Of a stretch of DNA of 64,000 bases, positions 37,799 through 48,215 are shown piece by piece. Both the position numbers and the translations under genes were made by a program. The stretch spans positions 1 to 64,000 of the forward strand of contig NZ_AUXY01000001.1 in the NCBI RefSeq assembly GCF_001625695.1. The letters run 5' to 3'. Positions within the stretch are counted from its first letter, which is position 1; each line of letters starts with the position of its first letter. The stretch comes from Pseudoalteromonas luteoviolacea H33-S (GTDB lineage: Bacteria; Pseudomonadota; Gammaproteobacteria; Enterobacterales; Alteromonadaceae). Under the pieces are notes generated by a model. The model did no database searches. It had not been told where the DNA came from and saw only the letters and a list, made by a program, of their open reading frames with translations.

Positions 37799-38404
37799 TC
37801 AGGCTAACAGGTGTTGAAAATTGACGTTGTTTTGCTCTATCAAGGGTAAAAAAGCTTCCCAGTGGCGAAAAACCATGTCTGCTTGCTGCGCGTAATCAGG
37901 TGTTACTTCTGGTGTGTATAAACAAGATATCATGCTGGCATTGTTTGCAGCCTCTATGTCGTACAAGTAGTCTCCGACATACATGCACGCACTATTTTTT
38001 AATCCCCACTGCTGCGCAACAAGGTTGAGTGCCGCTGGGTTGGGCTTAGCGGGTGCATCATCACGTGTCAAAATAATATCAATAGGCATCTTGCATCGTG
38101 CAAGCTTTATTTTTGCTGCTTTTGCAAAATTACGTGTGACGATGGCCATAGGAAAGCCTTTGCTATGAAGCGCATCAATAGATTGCTTAACACCAGGTAA
38201 AAACTCTGCTTGATGGGCATCTTGCATCTCATGCTGGTGAATGAGTGACATGGCTTCTTCACGCATGTAGGGAGACGGCAGTGCCTCAATAAACCCGAGC
38301 AGATCTTCATCTCTTGGGCAGCCCAGCTGGGCTTTCATCATTGCGAAATCTAAATTGGATGTCACCAAGGTCCCATCCAAGTCAAAAATAATTCCTTTAA
38401 TCAT
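37799..38404 (-). CDS. HAD-superfamily phosphatase
   Basis: 201 aa, phosphoglycolate-phosphatase-like. Motif I is [11 protein letters not shown] (nucleophile and acid Asp, about residues 7-11), motif II AIVTRNF, and motifs [14 protein letters not shown] and [16 protein letters not shown] helical cap lies between motifs I and II. GAGG precedes ATG 38404; the frame opens 11 codons earlier without one. Substrate unknown. Confidence 0.9.
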   Translation of the reverse strand: MIKGIIFDLDGTLVTSNLDFAMMKAQLGCPRDEDLLGFIEALPSPYMREEAMSLIHQHEMQDAHQAEFLPGVKQSIDALHSKGFPMAIVTRNFAKAAKIKLARCKMPIDIILTRDDAPAKPNPAALNLVAQQWGLKNSACMYVGDYLYDIEAANNASMISCLYTPEVTPDYAQQADMVFRHWEAFLPLIEQNNVNFQHLLA

Positions 38405-38727
38405 GTGCTTCTTACCTCGTATTCCGTAGCAAGACACTCTGCTTGCCTTTAACCATAGAGTACGTCATATAAGGTTGCAAAGATCACAGTAAAAAATAAT
38501 CAACAGATGTCACAGGACCTACCTGAGCGTCATAAAAATTGCGCAATTTATGATGGTCAATAGCGATAAAATAAAAGCGCGTATCGGCTAATTCAACTCG
38601 CTTAAATGCATCGAGTGCATGTGTGTAACGTGACTGCGTAAATAAGCTGTTCTTTTAAATTTATATTAAAATTCATATCATTGACTGTTAAAGTAATAAA
38701 AAACACCACACAATAAATATAACTAGG
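38405..38727. other. intergenic region with a possible coding remnant on the minus strand
   Basis: The minus frame from about 38660 to the stop at 38484-38486 is open for some 56 codons and reads protein-like (ADTRFYFIAIDHHKLRNFYD, then VGPVTSVDYFLL). It has no start codon, because a stop precedes it. It may be the tail of a lost gene or chance. Confidence 0.25.
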
Positions 38728-39339
38728 GTGTCCACTTTGGCTTATTTAATTACTACCGTCATTCTCATTGCCTGCTGTACCGTACTTTTTATACCCTCTT
38801 TTAGACAGTTTACAAAAGACAATGAACTGGCATGTAACTTCGCACTTACCATGGTCGCAACACTTATTGGTGTATTATTGGCAATAGCTATTAGTAACTA
38901 CCATGAAGATGAAAAAGAGCGTCGTGATTTAATAAAGTTGCTCCATGCTGCAAAAGCAGTGGCGACAGAAAGCCTTGACTATGGCCAAGCGGTGATGGCG
39001 TTTTACCAAAAAAATGAGGCGGGCTCTGAGACGAAAAATTCGAAAGCACAATTCTTTGGAGATAACCCCCTGCCCTACCCCGAGTATCTTGATGCATTAA
39101 TGTCTCAGCAATTGTTTATTAAAAACTTATCTCAAGAGTCACTAACAGAATTAAGTGAATCACTCATTTTAATGAAGCGCGCAAATACGCACAGACCCGA
39201 ACTTTTTTTGTCGAGTTTAAACTTTGTGCTGTATGTATTAGAGCAAGAACAGCGTTATCAACAAGGAGAGATTTCATTACATGAACTGGAAGCAACTTTG
39301 CGAGAGCGAGAGGCTCAACTTGAAGAAGAAGGAAGTTAA
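38728..39339 (+). CDS. membrane protein with coiled-coil tail, unknown function
   Basis: 203 aa from GTG 38728. Two membrane segments (about 4-23 and 38-57, FALTMVATLIGVLLAIAIS) are followed by a cytoplasmic helical region and a glutamate-rich tail (HELEATLREREAQLEEE). The product resembles small two-helix integral proteins found in many bacteria, but I do not recognise a family. The next gene begins 2 bases after its stop, so the two are co-translated. Confidence 0.75.
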   Translation: MSTLAYLITTVILIACCTVLFIPSFRQFTKDNELACNFALTMVATLIGVLLAIAISNYHEDEKERRDLIKLLHAAKAVATESLDYGQAVMAFYQKNEAGSETKNSKAQFFGDNPLPYPEYLDALMSQQLFIKNLSQESLTELSESLILMKRANTHRPELFLSSLNFVLYVLEQEQRYQQGEISLHELEATLREREAQLEEEGS

Positions 39340-39340
39340 A

Positions 39341-40633
39341 TTGATATTTAAAATGCCACGTAATGCGAAAGTTCATATAGCAAATACGCTTTTTTGCAGT
39401 GCGATGATGGTGTCTGGCTGTAGCTTTGCACAAGGTAGTACGCCAACTTTGTCTACTCAGCAAGTCAATGAAGATATTAGAGAGTTTACTGAGCTTTTAA
39501 AGCAAAGGTATGCTTATCTCGATAAAAAAAATGTACACCAAGCATCATTTGATGCTTGTTTGCAAAAGCAAGTCTCTCAAATCAAAACGGTGAATGCGCT
39601 ATCAGGACACTTGAATCATTGCTTTGAATTTTTTTACGACCAACACAGTGAAATAAGACCGCGTCCTCGAGATTACTACTTGCCTATGCCGACCGCTTTA
39701 ACTATGTGGGCTGAAGTGAAAAGTGAGACGGCGGTGATCACCTCGATACCGCACAATGGTTATGCTTTTAGAGTTGGTTTTAGAGCTGGCATGACGATTG
39801 AGAAAATCAATGGTAAAGCCGTTTTTGATGCCATTAAGGCAGCGAATGTATCTGGGCAGCAAAATGCTCAGACTTGGGTGCTTAACCGTTTGCTAACTGG
39901 TACTCGAAACCAAACTATGACAGTGACTGTAAAGTGGCAAGGGCAGTTACAAACCCTCACCATAGATACTAAGCAAGTTGTTGATGAAATCATCAAAGAA
40001 AAACCCATATTGACCAGTGAATGGATAGGAGATATTGCTTATATTCGACCCGAAAACAGTCTTGGTAACAATGCGTTGATCCCCGCCTTTGATGAAGCGC
40101 TGGCAAAGTATAAAGAAGCATCAGCTTTGATCTTAGACTTACGCAATACGCCAAGTGGCGGTAACAGCGATGTGGCACGTGGCATAATGAGCCGCTTTAT
40201 CTCTGAGCGTTTTCCCTATCAAGAGCATGAGCTGGTGGCTGTAGAACGCGAGTTTGGTGTGAAAAGACGCTGGCAAGAGTTTGTGTACCCTAGAGGCGAT
40301 AAGACATTTACTAAGCCGTTGGTGGTGCTCAGCAATCGTTGGACAGGGAGTATGGGAGAGGGTATGACCATAGGGTTACACGGTATGCAACGTGCGACTG
40401 TCATTGGTACGCCTATGGCGCAGTTGCTGGGGGCTATTTCTGGGCATACACTGACGCACTCTCAGCTTAATGTGGTGATCCCCGTTGAAAAGCTATTTCA
40501 TATCAATGGCACGCCCAGAGAAGCATTTTTACCTGATATCGTTATCGATCATGTCGACAATATTGAGAACGAAGATCTTGCACTAAAGGCTGGCTTACGC
40601 CATCTGTCAAAATTAGCTAGCAAAACCAATTAA
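39341..40633 (+). CDS. S41-family (Tsp/CtpA-like) peptidase lipoprotein
   Basis: 430 aa from TTG 39341. AAGGAAG is ideally spaced before it, giving MIFKMPRNAKVHIA...MMVSGC with a lipobox. A degenerate PDZ-like region (AFRVGFRAGMTIEKINGKAV) precedes the tail-protease core (IGDIAYIRPEN, ALILDLRNTPSGGNSDVARGI, VVLSNRWTGSMGEGMTIGLHGM, GAISGHTLTHS). The Ser in TGSMGEG is the expected nucleophile. Probably a periplasmic peptidase tethered to a membrane. Operon with the upstream membrane gene. Confidence 0.85.
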   Translation: MIFKMPRNAKVHIANTLFCSAMMVSGCSFAQGSTPTLSTQQVNEDIREFTELLKQRYAYLDKKNVHQASFDACLQKQVSQIKTVNALSGHLNHCFEFFYDQHSEIRPRPRDYYLPMPTALTMWAEVKSETAVITSIPHNGYAFRVGFRAGMTIEKINGKAVFDAIKAANVSGQQNAQTWVLNRLLTGTRNQTMTVTVKWQGQLQTLTIDTKQVVDEIIKEKPILTSEWIGDIAYIRPENSLGNNALIPAFDEALAKYKEASALILDLRNTPSGGNSDVARGIMSRFISERFPYQEHELVAVEREFGVKRRWQEFVYPRGDKTFTKPLVVLSNRWTGSMGEGMTIGLHGMQRATVIGTPMAQLLGAISGHTLTHSQLNVVIPVEKLFHINGTPREAFLPDIVIDHVDNIENEDLALKAGLRHLSKLASKTN

Positions 40634-40716
40634 TAAGTCGAATTGAATAAGCCATGTAAGTCACAGCCTACATAATAGTTAAGCTGTGACTTATTTAACT
40701 TATTCGCAGATGAAGC

Positions 40717-43509
40717 TTATCCTGCATTGAGCCTTAACATGCCTCTCGCCTCTGGTGCAGGTATCAATTCCTGGTTAGTCTGTGGCTGAGTTTTGAAGTT
40801 ATCGACTTGCTGCAGCAAGTGCTGTGCTTGTTGTCTCATGACCTGGCTTGCATGCGTTGATTGCTCAACCAAATGCATGTTGTTTTGGGTCTCATTGTCC
40901 ATTTGCGCTATGGTTGAGGAGACTGCGGCCACACCTTCGGATTGCTCTTGGCTGGCGGAGGTAATTTCTGTGATCATCACATTCACTTCTTTAACGACTT
41001 GGATGAGCTGGTTAAAGGTGTCACCTGATGCAGAGACAAGCTGGCTCCCTTTGGACACGGCTTGAGAGCTGTCTTGAATGAGCCCTTTAATCTCTTTGGC
41101 GGCAGAAGCACTGCGCTGCGCTAAATTACGCACTTCACTGGCCACAACGGCAAACCCTCTACCTGCCTCCCCTGCTCTTGCCGCTTCGACAGAGGCGTTG
41201 AGTGCCAGTAAATTGGTCTGAAAGGCAATTTCATCAATGACACCAATAATATCTGAAATACTATTACTGCAGGTTTCGATTTCATTCATGGCTGCAACAG
41301 CATTGGAGACTGTTTCACCCCCTTGTTGTGCCTTCTCCATTACTTCATCTGCGTGATCTGACACATCTTTTGCGCTTTTTGCATTTTGCTGCACGGTGAC
41401 TGTTAACTCTTCCATGGTAGAAGCGGTTTCCTCAATGCTCGCACCTTGGTTTTCGGTCCGTTTATTAAGCTCTTCGTTGCCAACGGCAATACTTTGTGCG
41501 CCTTGATATACGTTATTGGAGGCTTCTGTGATTTCTTGTACCATGCTACTTAAGTTATCCATTAAGCTGTTCATGGCGTCTCTCAAAACATTAAATTCAA
41601 CGCCTAAGTCTTCTTCAATGGTATGTGTGAGCTCCCCTTGGGAAAGTGCCATAATGGCTTGCTTGATACTAGTGACAGCATGTTTTCTTACTGTGATATC
41701 CGTGGCGTATTTAACGACCTTAAAGGGATTGCCTTCAGCGTCAAAAATGGGATTATAAGAAGCTTGGATCCAAATTGTCTTGCCATTTTTTGCGATGCGT
41801 TTGTATTCTCCGCTGTCGAACTGACCGAGGCGTAAACGCTGCCAAAACGCTAGGTATTCTTCACTGTTTGCATACTCTGCTTCAACAAACATTTTATGAT
41901 GTTTCCCTTTGATCTGTGCAAGTGTATAACCAGTTGTTGCTAGGAAGTTTTCGTTGGCATCAATGATGGTGCCATCTAGATTAAATTCAATCACTGCTTG
42001 AGACTTGTGAATGGCCGCAAGCTGCCCTGCAAAATCAGCACTTTGTATTTTTTGTGCGGTAATATCTGTGGCAAATTTAACGACTTTGAAAGGCTTACCA
42101 TTGGTGTCAAATATCGGGTTATAGGTTGCTTGGATCCAAATCTTTTTTCCATGTTTACCGATGCGTTGATACTCACCAGAATCAAACTTACCCTGATTGA
42201 GTTGTTGCCAAAATTCGCGGTATGCTTGGCTTTGAGCGTAATCAGGTTCGGCAAACATACTATGGTGTTGACCTTTGATTTCATCCAGTACGTAGCCGGT
42301 TGTTTTTAAGAAGTTTTCATTGGCATCTATGATGGTGCCATCCATATTAAATTCGATCACGGCTTGGGACTTACTTATCGCTTGGAGTTGACCTTCATAA
42401 TTGGCCGCTTGACGTTTTTGCTCTGTGATATCCGTAGCATATTTCACGACTTTGAATGGCTTGCCACTGAGGTCTAGTATCGGATTATAAGAGGCTTGGA
42501 TCCAAACTTCCTTACCGTGTTTGCCCTGACGCAAGTATTCGCCCGTAAAGTAATGGCCTGCGTTTAAATCAGCCCAAAATGCTGCATATTCAGCGCTTGC
42601 TGCATACTCTGGGCTGGCAAACATGCTGTGATGTTGGCCTTTAACTTCATCTAAGGTGTAGCCCATAGTCGATAAAAAATTGTCATTGGCATCTAGGATG
42701 GTGCCATCCATATTAAACGCTATCACAGCTTGAGATTTGCTGATAGCTTCAAGCTGTCCTTGGTAGTCTGCTGCTTGTAATTTAGTTTGGGTGATATCGG
42801 ATGCATATTTCACGACTTTATAAGGGTTACCATTGGCATCAAAAATAGGATTATATGAAGCATGGATCCAAACTTCCTTGCCGCCTTTTGCCTGTCGTTT
42901 AAATTCACCGGTGCTAAATTGCCCTTGATTTAATTGCTGCCAGAATAGAGTGTAGTCTTCACTTTGCGCGTATTCAGGTTCTGCAAATAGACTGTGATGC
43001 CTGCCAATAACTTCATCAAGTGTGTAGCCCATTACTTTTAAAAAGTTATCATTGGCGTGGATAATCGTGCCATCCATATTAAATTCGATAACCGCTTGAG
43101 ATTTGCCGATTGCTTCTATTTGCCCAAGTTGGTCAATACTACCGTTTTTATATTTGGTGATATTATTAAGTAATAATAGTTTGCTCTGAGTGCGTGTTTG
43201 TTGGTCATAAGTGGCGTGCACATGTACTTGAAACCAAAGTTCCAAGCCCTCTGAGCACCGTAATTGAACTTCTTGCCAGTTGCTATCAGCTTGCTCGTCT
43301 AAGCTGAGCCGAGTTTTTATAATGCGGCTGTAATGTTGATTAATGATGTCACGGTGCTGCGCGCCAATTTGTGTTAAGAAATGTGTACTGGCATGTGTGA
43401 TTATTCCATCGTCATTGAGTTCTATGATGGATTGATTTTCAAAAAAGACGTTAAGTTTGGCTTCGAGGGAGTGTAATTTCTGACGATCTGTCCTTGATGA
43501 AAATATCAT
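40717..43509 (-). CDS. methyl-accepting chemotaxis protein with five PAS domains
   Basis: 930 aa, no membrane segment, so a soluble receptor. One diverged PAS (about 20-120) is followed by four highly similar PAS-PAC units of about 122 residues (about 130-612), each with the block KSQAVI.FN.DGTI.ANDNFL and a YNPI.D...YKVVKYA.DIT ending. A linker and the MCP signalling hairpin (about 650-900) end it; the tip is [38 protein letters not shown]. Near-identical PAS copies suggest recent internal duplication. The PAS units may bind a cofactor and sense oxygen or redox state. No other chemotaxis gene is nearby. Confidence 0.93.
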   Translation of the reverse strand: MIFSSRTDRQKLHSLEAKLNVFFENQSIIELNDDGIITHASTHFLTQIGAQHRDIINQHYSRIIKTRLSLDEQADSNWQEVQLRCSEGLELWFQVHVHATYDQQTRTQSKLLLLNNITKYKNGSIDQLGQIEAIGKSQAVIEFNMDGTIIHANDNFLKVMGYTLDEVIGRHHSLFAEPEYAQSEDYTLFWQQLNQGQFSTGEFKRQAKGGKEVWIHASYNPIFDANGNPYKVVKYASDITQTKLQAADYQGQLEAISKSQAVIAFNMDGTILDANDNFLSTMGYTLDEVKGQHHSMFASPEYAASAEYAAFWADLNAGHYFTGEYLRQGKHGKEVWIQASYNPILDLSGKPFKVVKYATDITEQKRQAANYEGQLQAISKSQAVIEFNMDGTIIDANENFLKTTGYVLDEIKGQHHSMFAEPDYAQSQAYREFWQQLNQGKFDSGEYQRIGKHGKKIWIQATYNPIFDTNGKPFKVVKFATDITAQKIQSADFAGQLAAIHKSQAVIEFNLDGTIIDANENFLATTGYTLAQIKGKHHKMFVEAEYANSEEYLAFWQRLRLGQFDSGEYKRIAKNGKTIWIQASYNPIFDAEGNPFKVVKYATDITVRKHAVTSIKQAIMALSQGELTHTIEEDLGVEFNVLRDAMNSLMDNLSSMVQEITEASNNVYQGAQSIAVGNEELNKRTENQGASIEETASTMEELTVTVQQNAKSAKDVSDHADEVMEKAQQGGETVSNAVAAMNEIETCSNSISDIIGVIDEIAFQTNLLALNASVEAARAGEAGRGFAVVASEVRNLAQRSASAAKEIKGLIQDSSQAVSKGSQLVSASGDTFNQLIQVVKEVNVMITEITSASQEQSEGVAAVSSTIAQMDNETQNNMHLVEQSTHASQVMRQQAQHLLQQVDNFKTQPQTNQELIPAPEARGMLRLNAG

Positions 43510-43769
43510 AGGGCACCTAATTAATGAATGTTGTTATTAGTCAGAAATATAGTAGATAACACCATACACGCCACTTGTTCTTATTGTTGACAATAGCTTC
43601 AAGAACCATTCCTTGTTAAAAAATACTCAACAAGATGATATGAAAGTGTTGTTTCGGATGAAAATTTCCATGTTTACTGTGCTATGAATTTTGCGGATAG
43701 TGGTGTTCAGTATTTGGGCTGTGTTTCCTAATTACTGCATATAAAAAACAATGAATTAAAGGAATAGTA

Positions 43770-43952
43770 ATGAAACTTAAATTACAAAAAACGAAACTAA
43801 AGTCATTAACAAACAATGAAGTGTCTAAAGAACAAACTGGTGCAATTGCCGGTGGTCAATATCAGGTTCAGTACAAAACGGATCCGTGGTTGTGCAAATA
43901 TAGCTACCCTGTATGCCATACTGATGGTCCACATGTAAGCTGCTACAACTAA
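43770..43952 (+). CDS. RiPP-like precursor peptide with double-glycine leader
   Basis: 60 aa. A lysine-rich leader (MKLKLQKTKLKSLTNNEV...GAIAGG) resembles leaders of lanthipeptide or radical-SAM-type RiPP precursors (K-rich start, LKxL, terminal GG). The core of 31 residues after GG has three Cys, aromatic residues and two His (WLCKYSYPVCHTDG, HVSCYN). AAGGAATAGTA precedes the ATG and a hairpin follows the stop. No modifying enzyme, protease or transporter gene is near, so this is an orphan precursor, or a small secreted peptide resembling one. Confidence 0.7.
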   Translation: MKLKLQKTKLKSLTNNEVSKEQTGAIAGGQYQVQYKTDPWLCKYSYPVCHTDGPHVSCYN

Positions 43953-43961
43953 TGTAGATAA

Positions 43962-43984
43962 AAAAAGCGCACCAAAGGTGCGCT
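43962..43984 (+). terminator. hairpin after the precursor peptide gene
   Basis: Arms AGCGCACC (43966-43973) and GGTGCGCT (43977-43984), loop AAA. The plus-strand T-run is poor, so termination strength is uncertain. Confidence 0.6.
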
Positions 43985-44311
43985 AAAAGTCTTTTAAGAC
44001 AGGGAAATCAACATGTTAAATAACTACAATAAACGTATCTACAAACTGCAGGTGTATATGTGTTTACTCAACGAGGTAAAGTCTACCTAAAACCTGTGTT
44101 GCAATCCCGATGCAGTGTGCAAATCCTTGTGAGTGCGTGTTACGCTTTGTAACTTTCTTTTCAAATACAGCCTTTATGACTACAAAACTAGCCCTAACCT
44201 GAACATACCCGCTTTGACTTTATGGTTTTTTGTTCGTACAGTCATGTTCTTATTTAAGAAACATAGAATAGACTTACGAATAATAATGCTTGCAAGGAAG
44301 GGTGTAGATCT
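43985..44311. other. intergenic region with a possible 25-codon ORF
   Basis: A short plus-strand frame, ATG 44013 to TAA 44088-44090, has an AGGGA site 7 nt upstream and two tyrosine/lysine-rich turns (MLNNYNKRIYKLQVYMCLLN). It may be a small peptide gene or chance. Nothing else is visible. Confidence 0.25.
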
Positions 44312-44821
44312 ATGACTTTACCTGATATCCAATTAACCTCACTGGGGTTGCATCATAGTGCCGAACTGTATAACGCAGTGGAGCACAACAGGGTGAGCTT
44401 GGAGCGCAATTTGCCTTGGGTGAAGCAGGTAACTTGTGATGATAGTGCACAGAGATATATTGATGAGCGAATTAACAGTGGCGAGCCAAGTTCAAGGTGG
44501 ATAGCCATCTCAGTGAGCGGTTGTTTCAGTGGTGTCTTTGGTGTGAAGCACATAGATCCGGTAACAGGCCAGTGTGAGGTCGGGTACTGGCTATGTGGGA
44601 AGGCTCGAGGACAACAGGTCATTCCACGAGTTTTAAATGAACTCATTCCTTGGATAAAATCTCAAGGTGCAAAAACACTTGAGTTTCATTGCTTAGAAGA
44701 CAACATAGCCAGTATTCGAAACGCTGAAAAAGTCGGCGCTATATTGCAAAGTACTGCGCCAACCACGTTGGATATTTCAGACACAACCAGAAAAATGTGT
44801 GTTTACGCCCTTAAATTTTAA
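44312..44821 (+). CDS. GNAT-family N-acetyltransferase (RimL-like)
   Basis: 169 aa. Acetyl-CoA-dependent transferase fold: the start TLPDIQLTSLGLHHSAELYNAVEHNR, the beta-strand VEVGYWL region (CEVGYWLCGKARGQQVIPRVLNELI) that binds CoA, and the late ENIASIRNAEKVGAIL block. This matches ribosomal-protein Ser or Ala acetyltransferases, but the substrate is not deducible. Confidence 0.88.
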   Translation: MTLPDIQLTSLGLHHSAELYNAVEHNRVSLERNLPWVKQVTCDDSAQRYIDERINSGEPSSRWIAISVSGCFSGVFGVKHIDPVTGQCEVGYWLCGKARGQQVIPRVLNELIPWIKSQGAKTLEFHCLEDNIASIRNAEKVGAILQSTAPTTLDISDTTRKMCVYALKF

Positions 44822-44917
44822 TATAACTGAGTGTCGTTTTTGCAGGACTCCATGGAGCAATCAACAGTATTGGCACAAAAGGCAAGTGTTATGTTGGTGC
44901 TCCCTATCGTCAAGGCG

Positions 44918-45733
44918 TTAAACTTCCTCTAATGGCTCGTATTGATATGCGTTATGTAATAGTGCGTTCAATTTATCTGAGTCAGTAAAGACAATACTGT
45001 CAATGCCCTTTACACTTACCCCGGGCGTCCACGAATTCATTACCGCTGCGCCACTGAGTTTTGTAAGGTCGGTCAGCTTAAGTTCTACAGTGCGCTGTGG
45101 TATCTGAAGTTTGGTGAGTTGTCGTTGCAACATGCTCATCATGGTCCCTTGAAGCATTGGGGCTTTTGGCCAAAAAATGGTGTGTCCGTCCCAAAAGACG
45201 AGATTCCAAATTGTTCCCTCACTTATTCTTGTTTGCCCATCAACAAATACCGCGTCATCAAACCCTTTTTCTATTGCTCTGTGTAAATAAAAGGTTTTAC
45301 CAATTTCTCCTACATGCTTTATTTCAGGCATAGGTCGCTGGTGTTTAATTGCGGTGAGGTGTAATGGTCCTAAGGGACCGTTTGACGGCGCACTGGTGCG
45401 CACGAGTACTTGTGGGAGCGTGTTCAAACTGTGAGCAGTAAATTCACCGTGAGAAGAGTACAGTGTGATAGTCAGTGAGCAATCTAATGGGCTTTCTCTA
45501 ATTGCATCTTTGATGTAAGTACGTATCTGCTTGTCTGAGAGCGCATTATTAAATAATTTTTGCGACGCTTTACGCAGACGCGTTAAGTGTAAGTCTATTC
45601 CTCTCACTTTACTCTCCCTCACTTGCATCGCACTGAAGTGCGCAAAGCCAGAAAATGCTAATGAGTTAAGTGCAGAGTTGGGTTGATACTCACCATTGAT
45701 AAAGGTATTTTCTGAAAATTCATTATTAGTCAT
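44918..45733 (-). CDS. aminotransferase class IV family enzyme
   Basis: 271 aa PLP-dependent fold type IV (branched-chain aminotransferase or aminodeoxychorismate lyase group). The lysine for PLP is in HVGEIGKTFYLHRAIEKGFDDAVF and the PLP-phosphate/Glu region is TRISEGTIWNLVFWDG. ATG 45733 follows GGAAG. Divergent from the MerR-family gene at 45812, which could control it. Confidence 0.85.
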   Translation of the reverse strand: MTNNEFSENTFINGEYQPNSALNSLAFSGFAHFSAMQVRESKVRGIDLHLTRLRKASQKLFNNALSDKQIRTYIKDAIRESPLDCSLTITLYSSHGEFTAHSLNTLPQVLVRTSAPSNGPLGPLHLTAIKHQRPMPEIKHVGEIGKTFYLHRAIEKGFDDAVFVDGQTRISEGTIWNLVFWDGHTIFWPKAPMLQGTMMSMLQRQLTKLQIPQRTVELKLTDLTKLSGAAVMNSWTPGVSVKGIDSIVFTDSDKLNALLHNAYQYEPLEEV

Positions 45734-45811
45734 TGTGTTACTTCCATTGAGTCCATATTTAGAAGCCAATACGATAAACCCTAACAGTGCTGTTAAGGTC
45801 AAGGAGTAAAG

Positions 45812-46174
45812 ATGAGAATTGGTGAACTATCTGAGCAAAGCGGTGTGAGTGTGCGCATGCTTCGGTATTACGAAGAGCAAGGGCTATTAACACCACGTCG
45901 TACCGCAGCTGGGTATCGCGATTATGATCAGCGTGAGGTACTGACGTTAGAGCGTATTCAATTGTTAAGTTCAGCAGGTATGACGCTAAGTACTATATTA
46001 CAATTTCTACCTTGTATTAGAGGCGAGCGGCCCATTTTTGAGCCTTGTGACGAGTTAAGAGTGTTATTGCACAGCCAGCTAAAAGAAGTCGATGAAAAAG
46101 CAGCACGTTTAGCAAAAAATCGAGCCGTGTTAAGTGGGTTTATACAAGAAATTGAAGCGGCTGATAATGTATAA
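45812..46174 (+). CDS. MerR-family transcriptional regulator
   Basis: 120 aa. The N-terminal winged HTH reads MRIGELSEQSGVSVRMLRYYEEQGLLTPRR and has the typical R(Y/F)YE motif. A coiled-coil dimer helix follows (about 78-115). No metal-site Cys cluster in the MerR position; Cys68 and Cys78 are isolated. Divergent with the class IV aminotransferase across 78 bp. Confidence 0.92.
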   Translation: MRIGELSEQSGVSVRMLRYYEEQGLLTPRRTAAGYRDYDQREVLTLERIQLLSSAGMTLSTILQFLPCIRGERPIFEPCDELRVLLHSQLKEVDEKAARLAKNRAVLSGFIQEIEAADNV

Positions 46175-46184
46175 GTTCGCTCTT

Positions 46185-47042
46185 TTATCGTGCTAGCTTT
46201 AGCTGGTCGATAAATTTACGTACCTTTGGAATATGTATTATGTCACGATGTACCAATATCCAAGTATTCACCTGCCACATGTCGCCTATGGGCAATATGT
46301 GTAGCAATGGGTTGTTTTGTGAAGCTTTTTTTGTACTAACAGAGATCCCACACCCTGCATGCAGCGCATAATCGAGTACTTGGTGAGCATTACTGGTGGT
46401 GACAATTTGACTTTTTTCTACCTGAGTGTGGATCCATTCATTCCAAGGCAAATGTGCAATACGTTCGGAATTGGCGATAAATTTATGTTGTGACCAATTG
46501 TCTTTTGTTGGCAGGCCATGTTGTTCAACATATTTTTGATGCACACACATGACCACTTCTATGCACTGGAATGGGATCACTATGTTATCAAGTGTGTGCG
46601 GCTTCTCACCCATCCGAATGGCTAAGTCTGCTTCTCCATACTCTAATGCATACTTTCGTATATCACCCAATATTTCGAATCTGACGTTTGGGTATTGTGC
46701 TTGGAATTGGTTTATCACTGGAAATAACAATTCGGCTAGTTCATTGACACAAGTGATTTTAAGTACACCGCTCATCATAGCATCTGAGTTTGTTGCTTTA
46801 TCGACAAACTGATTAAATTGTACATCTGTGATTTCCCCCAACCGCATCACTTCCTGCCCTGCTTCAGTTGGAATATACCCTTTGTCATTGCGTTGAAAGA
46901 GCTTGATACCTAAGTGCGCTTCTAAGCTATCTATTTGCCGCATGACGGTTGAGCGGTGTATGCCCAGATCGGTTGCTGCGGCGCTAAGTGTCCCTAGCTT
47001 TGCTAATCGGTAGGCGGTTTTAAACTCTGTCCATTTATCCAT
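46185..47042 (-). CDS. LysR-family transcriptional regulator
   Basis: 285 aa from ATG 47042. Winged HTH at residues about 10-60 (FKTAYRLAKLGTLSAAATDLGIHRSTVMRQIDSLEAHLG), then a periplasmic-binding-like effector domain. Divergent from the FAD oxidoreductase gene at 47151 by 108 bp, its likely target. An upstream in-frame Met at 47060 lacks a better ribosome site. Confidence 0.92.
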   Translation of the reverse strand: MDKWTEFKTAYRLAKLGTLSAAATDLGIHRSTVMRQIDSLEAHLGIKLFQRNDKGYIPTEAGQEVMRLGEITDVQFNQFVDKATNSDAMMSGVLKITCVNELAELLFPVINQFQAQYPNVRFEILGDIRKYALEYGEADLAIRMGEKPHTLDNIVIPFQCIEVVMCVHQKYVEQHGLPTKDNWSQHKFIANSERIAHLPWNEWIHTQVEKSQIVTTSNAHQVLDYALHAGCGISVSTKKASQNNPLLHILPIGDMWQVNTWILVHRDIIHIPKVRKFIDQLKLAR

Positions 47043-47150
47043 GATATGTCTCTGTTGCATATATGCACATAAGGGTATTTAAAATGCGCATTAAAAACAA
47101 ATTTGCAACGGTATATGCTACATCTCATTGAGTAAATTGAGGTAATAGAT

Positions 47151-48215
47151 ATGAAAACGCAAGTACTGATCATTGGCGGTGGTTTTGGTGGCGTAACGAC
47201 TGCACAAAAATTACATGAAAGTGGCGTGCAGACCATACTCGTAGACAAAAAAGATTATTTTGAAGTCACTTATGCTGTGCTCAGAGAGTCCACAGCACAG
47301 GGCCAATTTAAGGGGAAACCACGTCGGTATTATCGAGATATTTTAGCTGGTCAGTTTGTTCAAAGTGGTGTGAAAACCCTTCAAAATAATATCGTGCTGC
47401 TAGAAAATGGCGAGTGTATTGAGTTTGAGCAGGTTGTGATTGCCAGTGGGTCTAGATATCCGACTTTGCCATTGGCCAAGAGCATGGATGCACATAGCTT
47501 AAATGACAGAGAGAATGAGCTTAGACAGCATTATGCGCAGCTTAAAGACGCAACTGAGATATTAATCATAGGCGGCGGTGTTGTAGGCGTAGAGCTGGCT
47601 GGTGAAATTGCTTATGCCTTTAAAGATAAAGTGGTTACCTTAGCTCACAAAGATAAAGCACTACTTTGCGGCTTTAGTCAAAAAGCACAGCGCAAAGCAC
47701 ATAAACAGTTAGAAGAGCTAGGCGTTCAGATCAAGTTAAATAGTGATTATCAACGGTGTGCCAAAACTCAGGATTACCAAGATAAGCGTTCAACAGATGT
47801 GTTAAAACCCGACATGGTATTGTGTGCAACGGGTACCAAACCAAACAACGCATTTTTGCAAGAAAACTTCTCACATATACTCAATGATAAAGGTTTGATT
47901 CTGGTGAATGACACGCTTCAAGTTGTAGATCACGAGAACTTTTATGCACTGGGTGATATTGCTGATGTAGGAGAAGCTAAACTGGGTTATTTGGCAGTGG
48001 AGCAAGGGAAATATTTGGCTAAAAGGATAGTACGAAAGCGCCAAGGTAAGTCGGTAAAAGCATACAAACGTAATCCGTTTATGGCGTTAATTCCCACGGG
48101 GCAAAAAACGGGCATAGTACAAACGCCGTTATTCACCTCAACCTGCAATCACTTTGTTAATATCAAACAAAAAGATTTGTTTATTACTAAGACCTATAAA
48201 GCGTTTGCAAAGTAA
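47151..48215 (+). CDS. NAD(P)/FAD-dependent oxidoreductase (NDH-2/AIF-like)
   Basis: 354 aa. Two dinucleotide-binding folds: FAD at residues 5-20 (VLIIGGGFGGVTTAQKL) and NAD(P) at about 140 (EILIIGGGVVGVELAGEI). Also CATGTKPNN and the FAD C-terminal NFYALGDIADVGEAKLGYLAVEQ block. Resembles FSP1/AIF-type soluble pyridine nucleotide-disulfide oxidoreductases. Probable partner of the divergent LysR gene. The acceptor is unknown. Confidence 0.9.
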   Translation: MKTQVLIIGGGFGGVTTAQKLHESGVQTILVDKKDYFEVTYAVLRESTAQGQFKGKPRRYYRDILAGQFVQSGVKTLQNNIVLLENGECIEFEQVVIASGSRYPTLPLAKSMDAHSLNDRENELRQHYAQLKDATEILIIGGGVVGVELAGEIAYAFKDKVVTLAHKDKALLCGFSQKAQRKAHKQLEELGVQIKLNSDYQRCAKTQDYQDKRSTDVLKPDMVLCATGTKPNNAFLQENFSHILNDKGLILVNDTLQVVDHENFYALGDIADVGEAKLGYLAVEQGKYLAKRIVRKRQGKSVKAYKRNPFMALIPTGQKTGIVQTPLFTSTCNHFVNIKQKDLFITKTYKAFAK

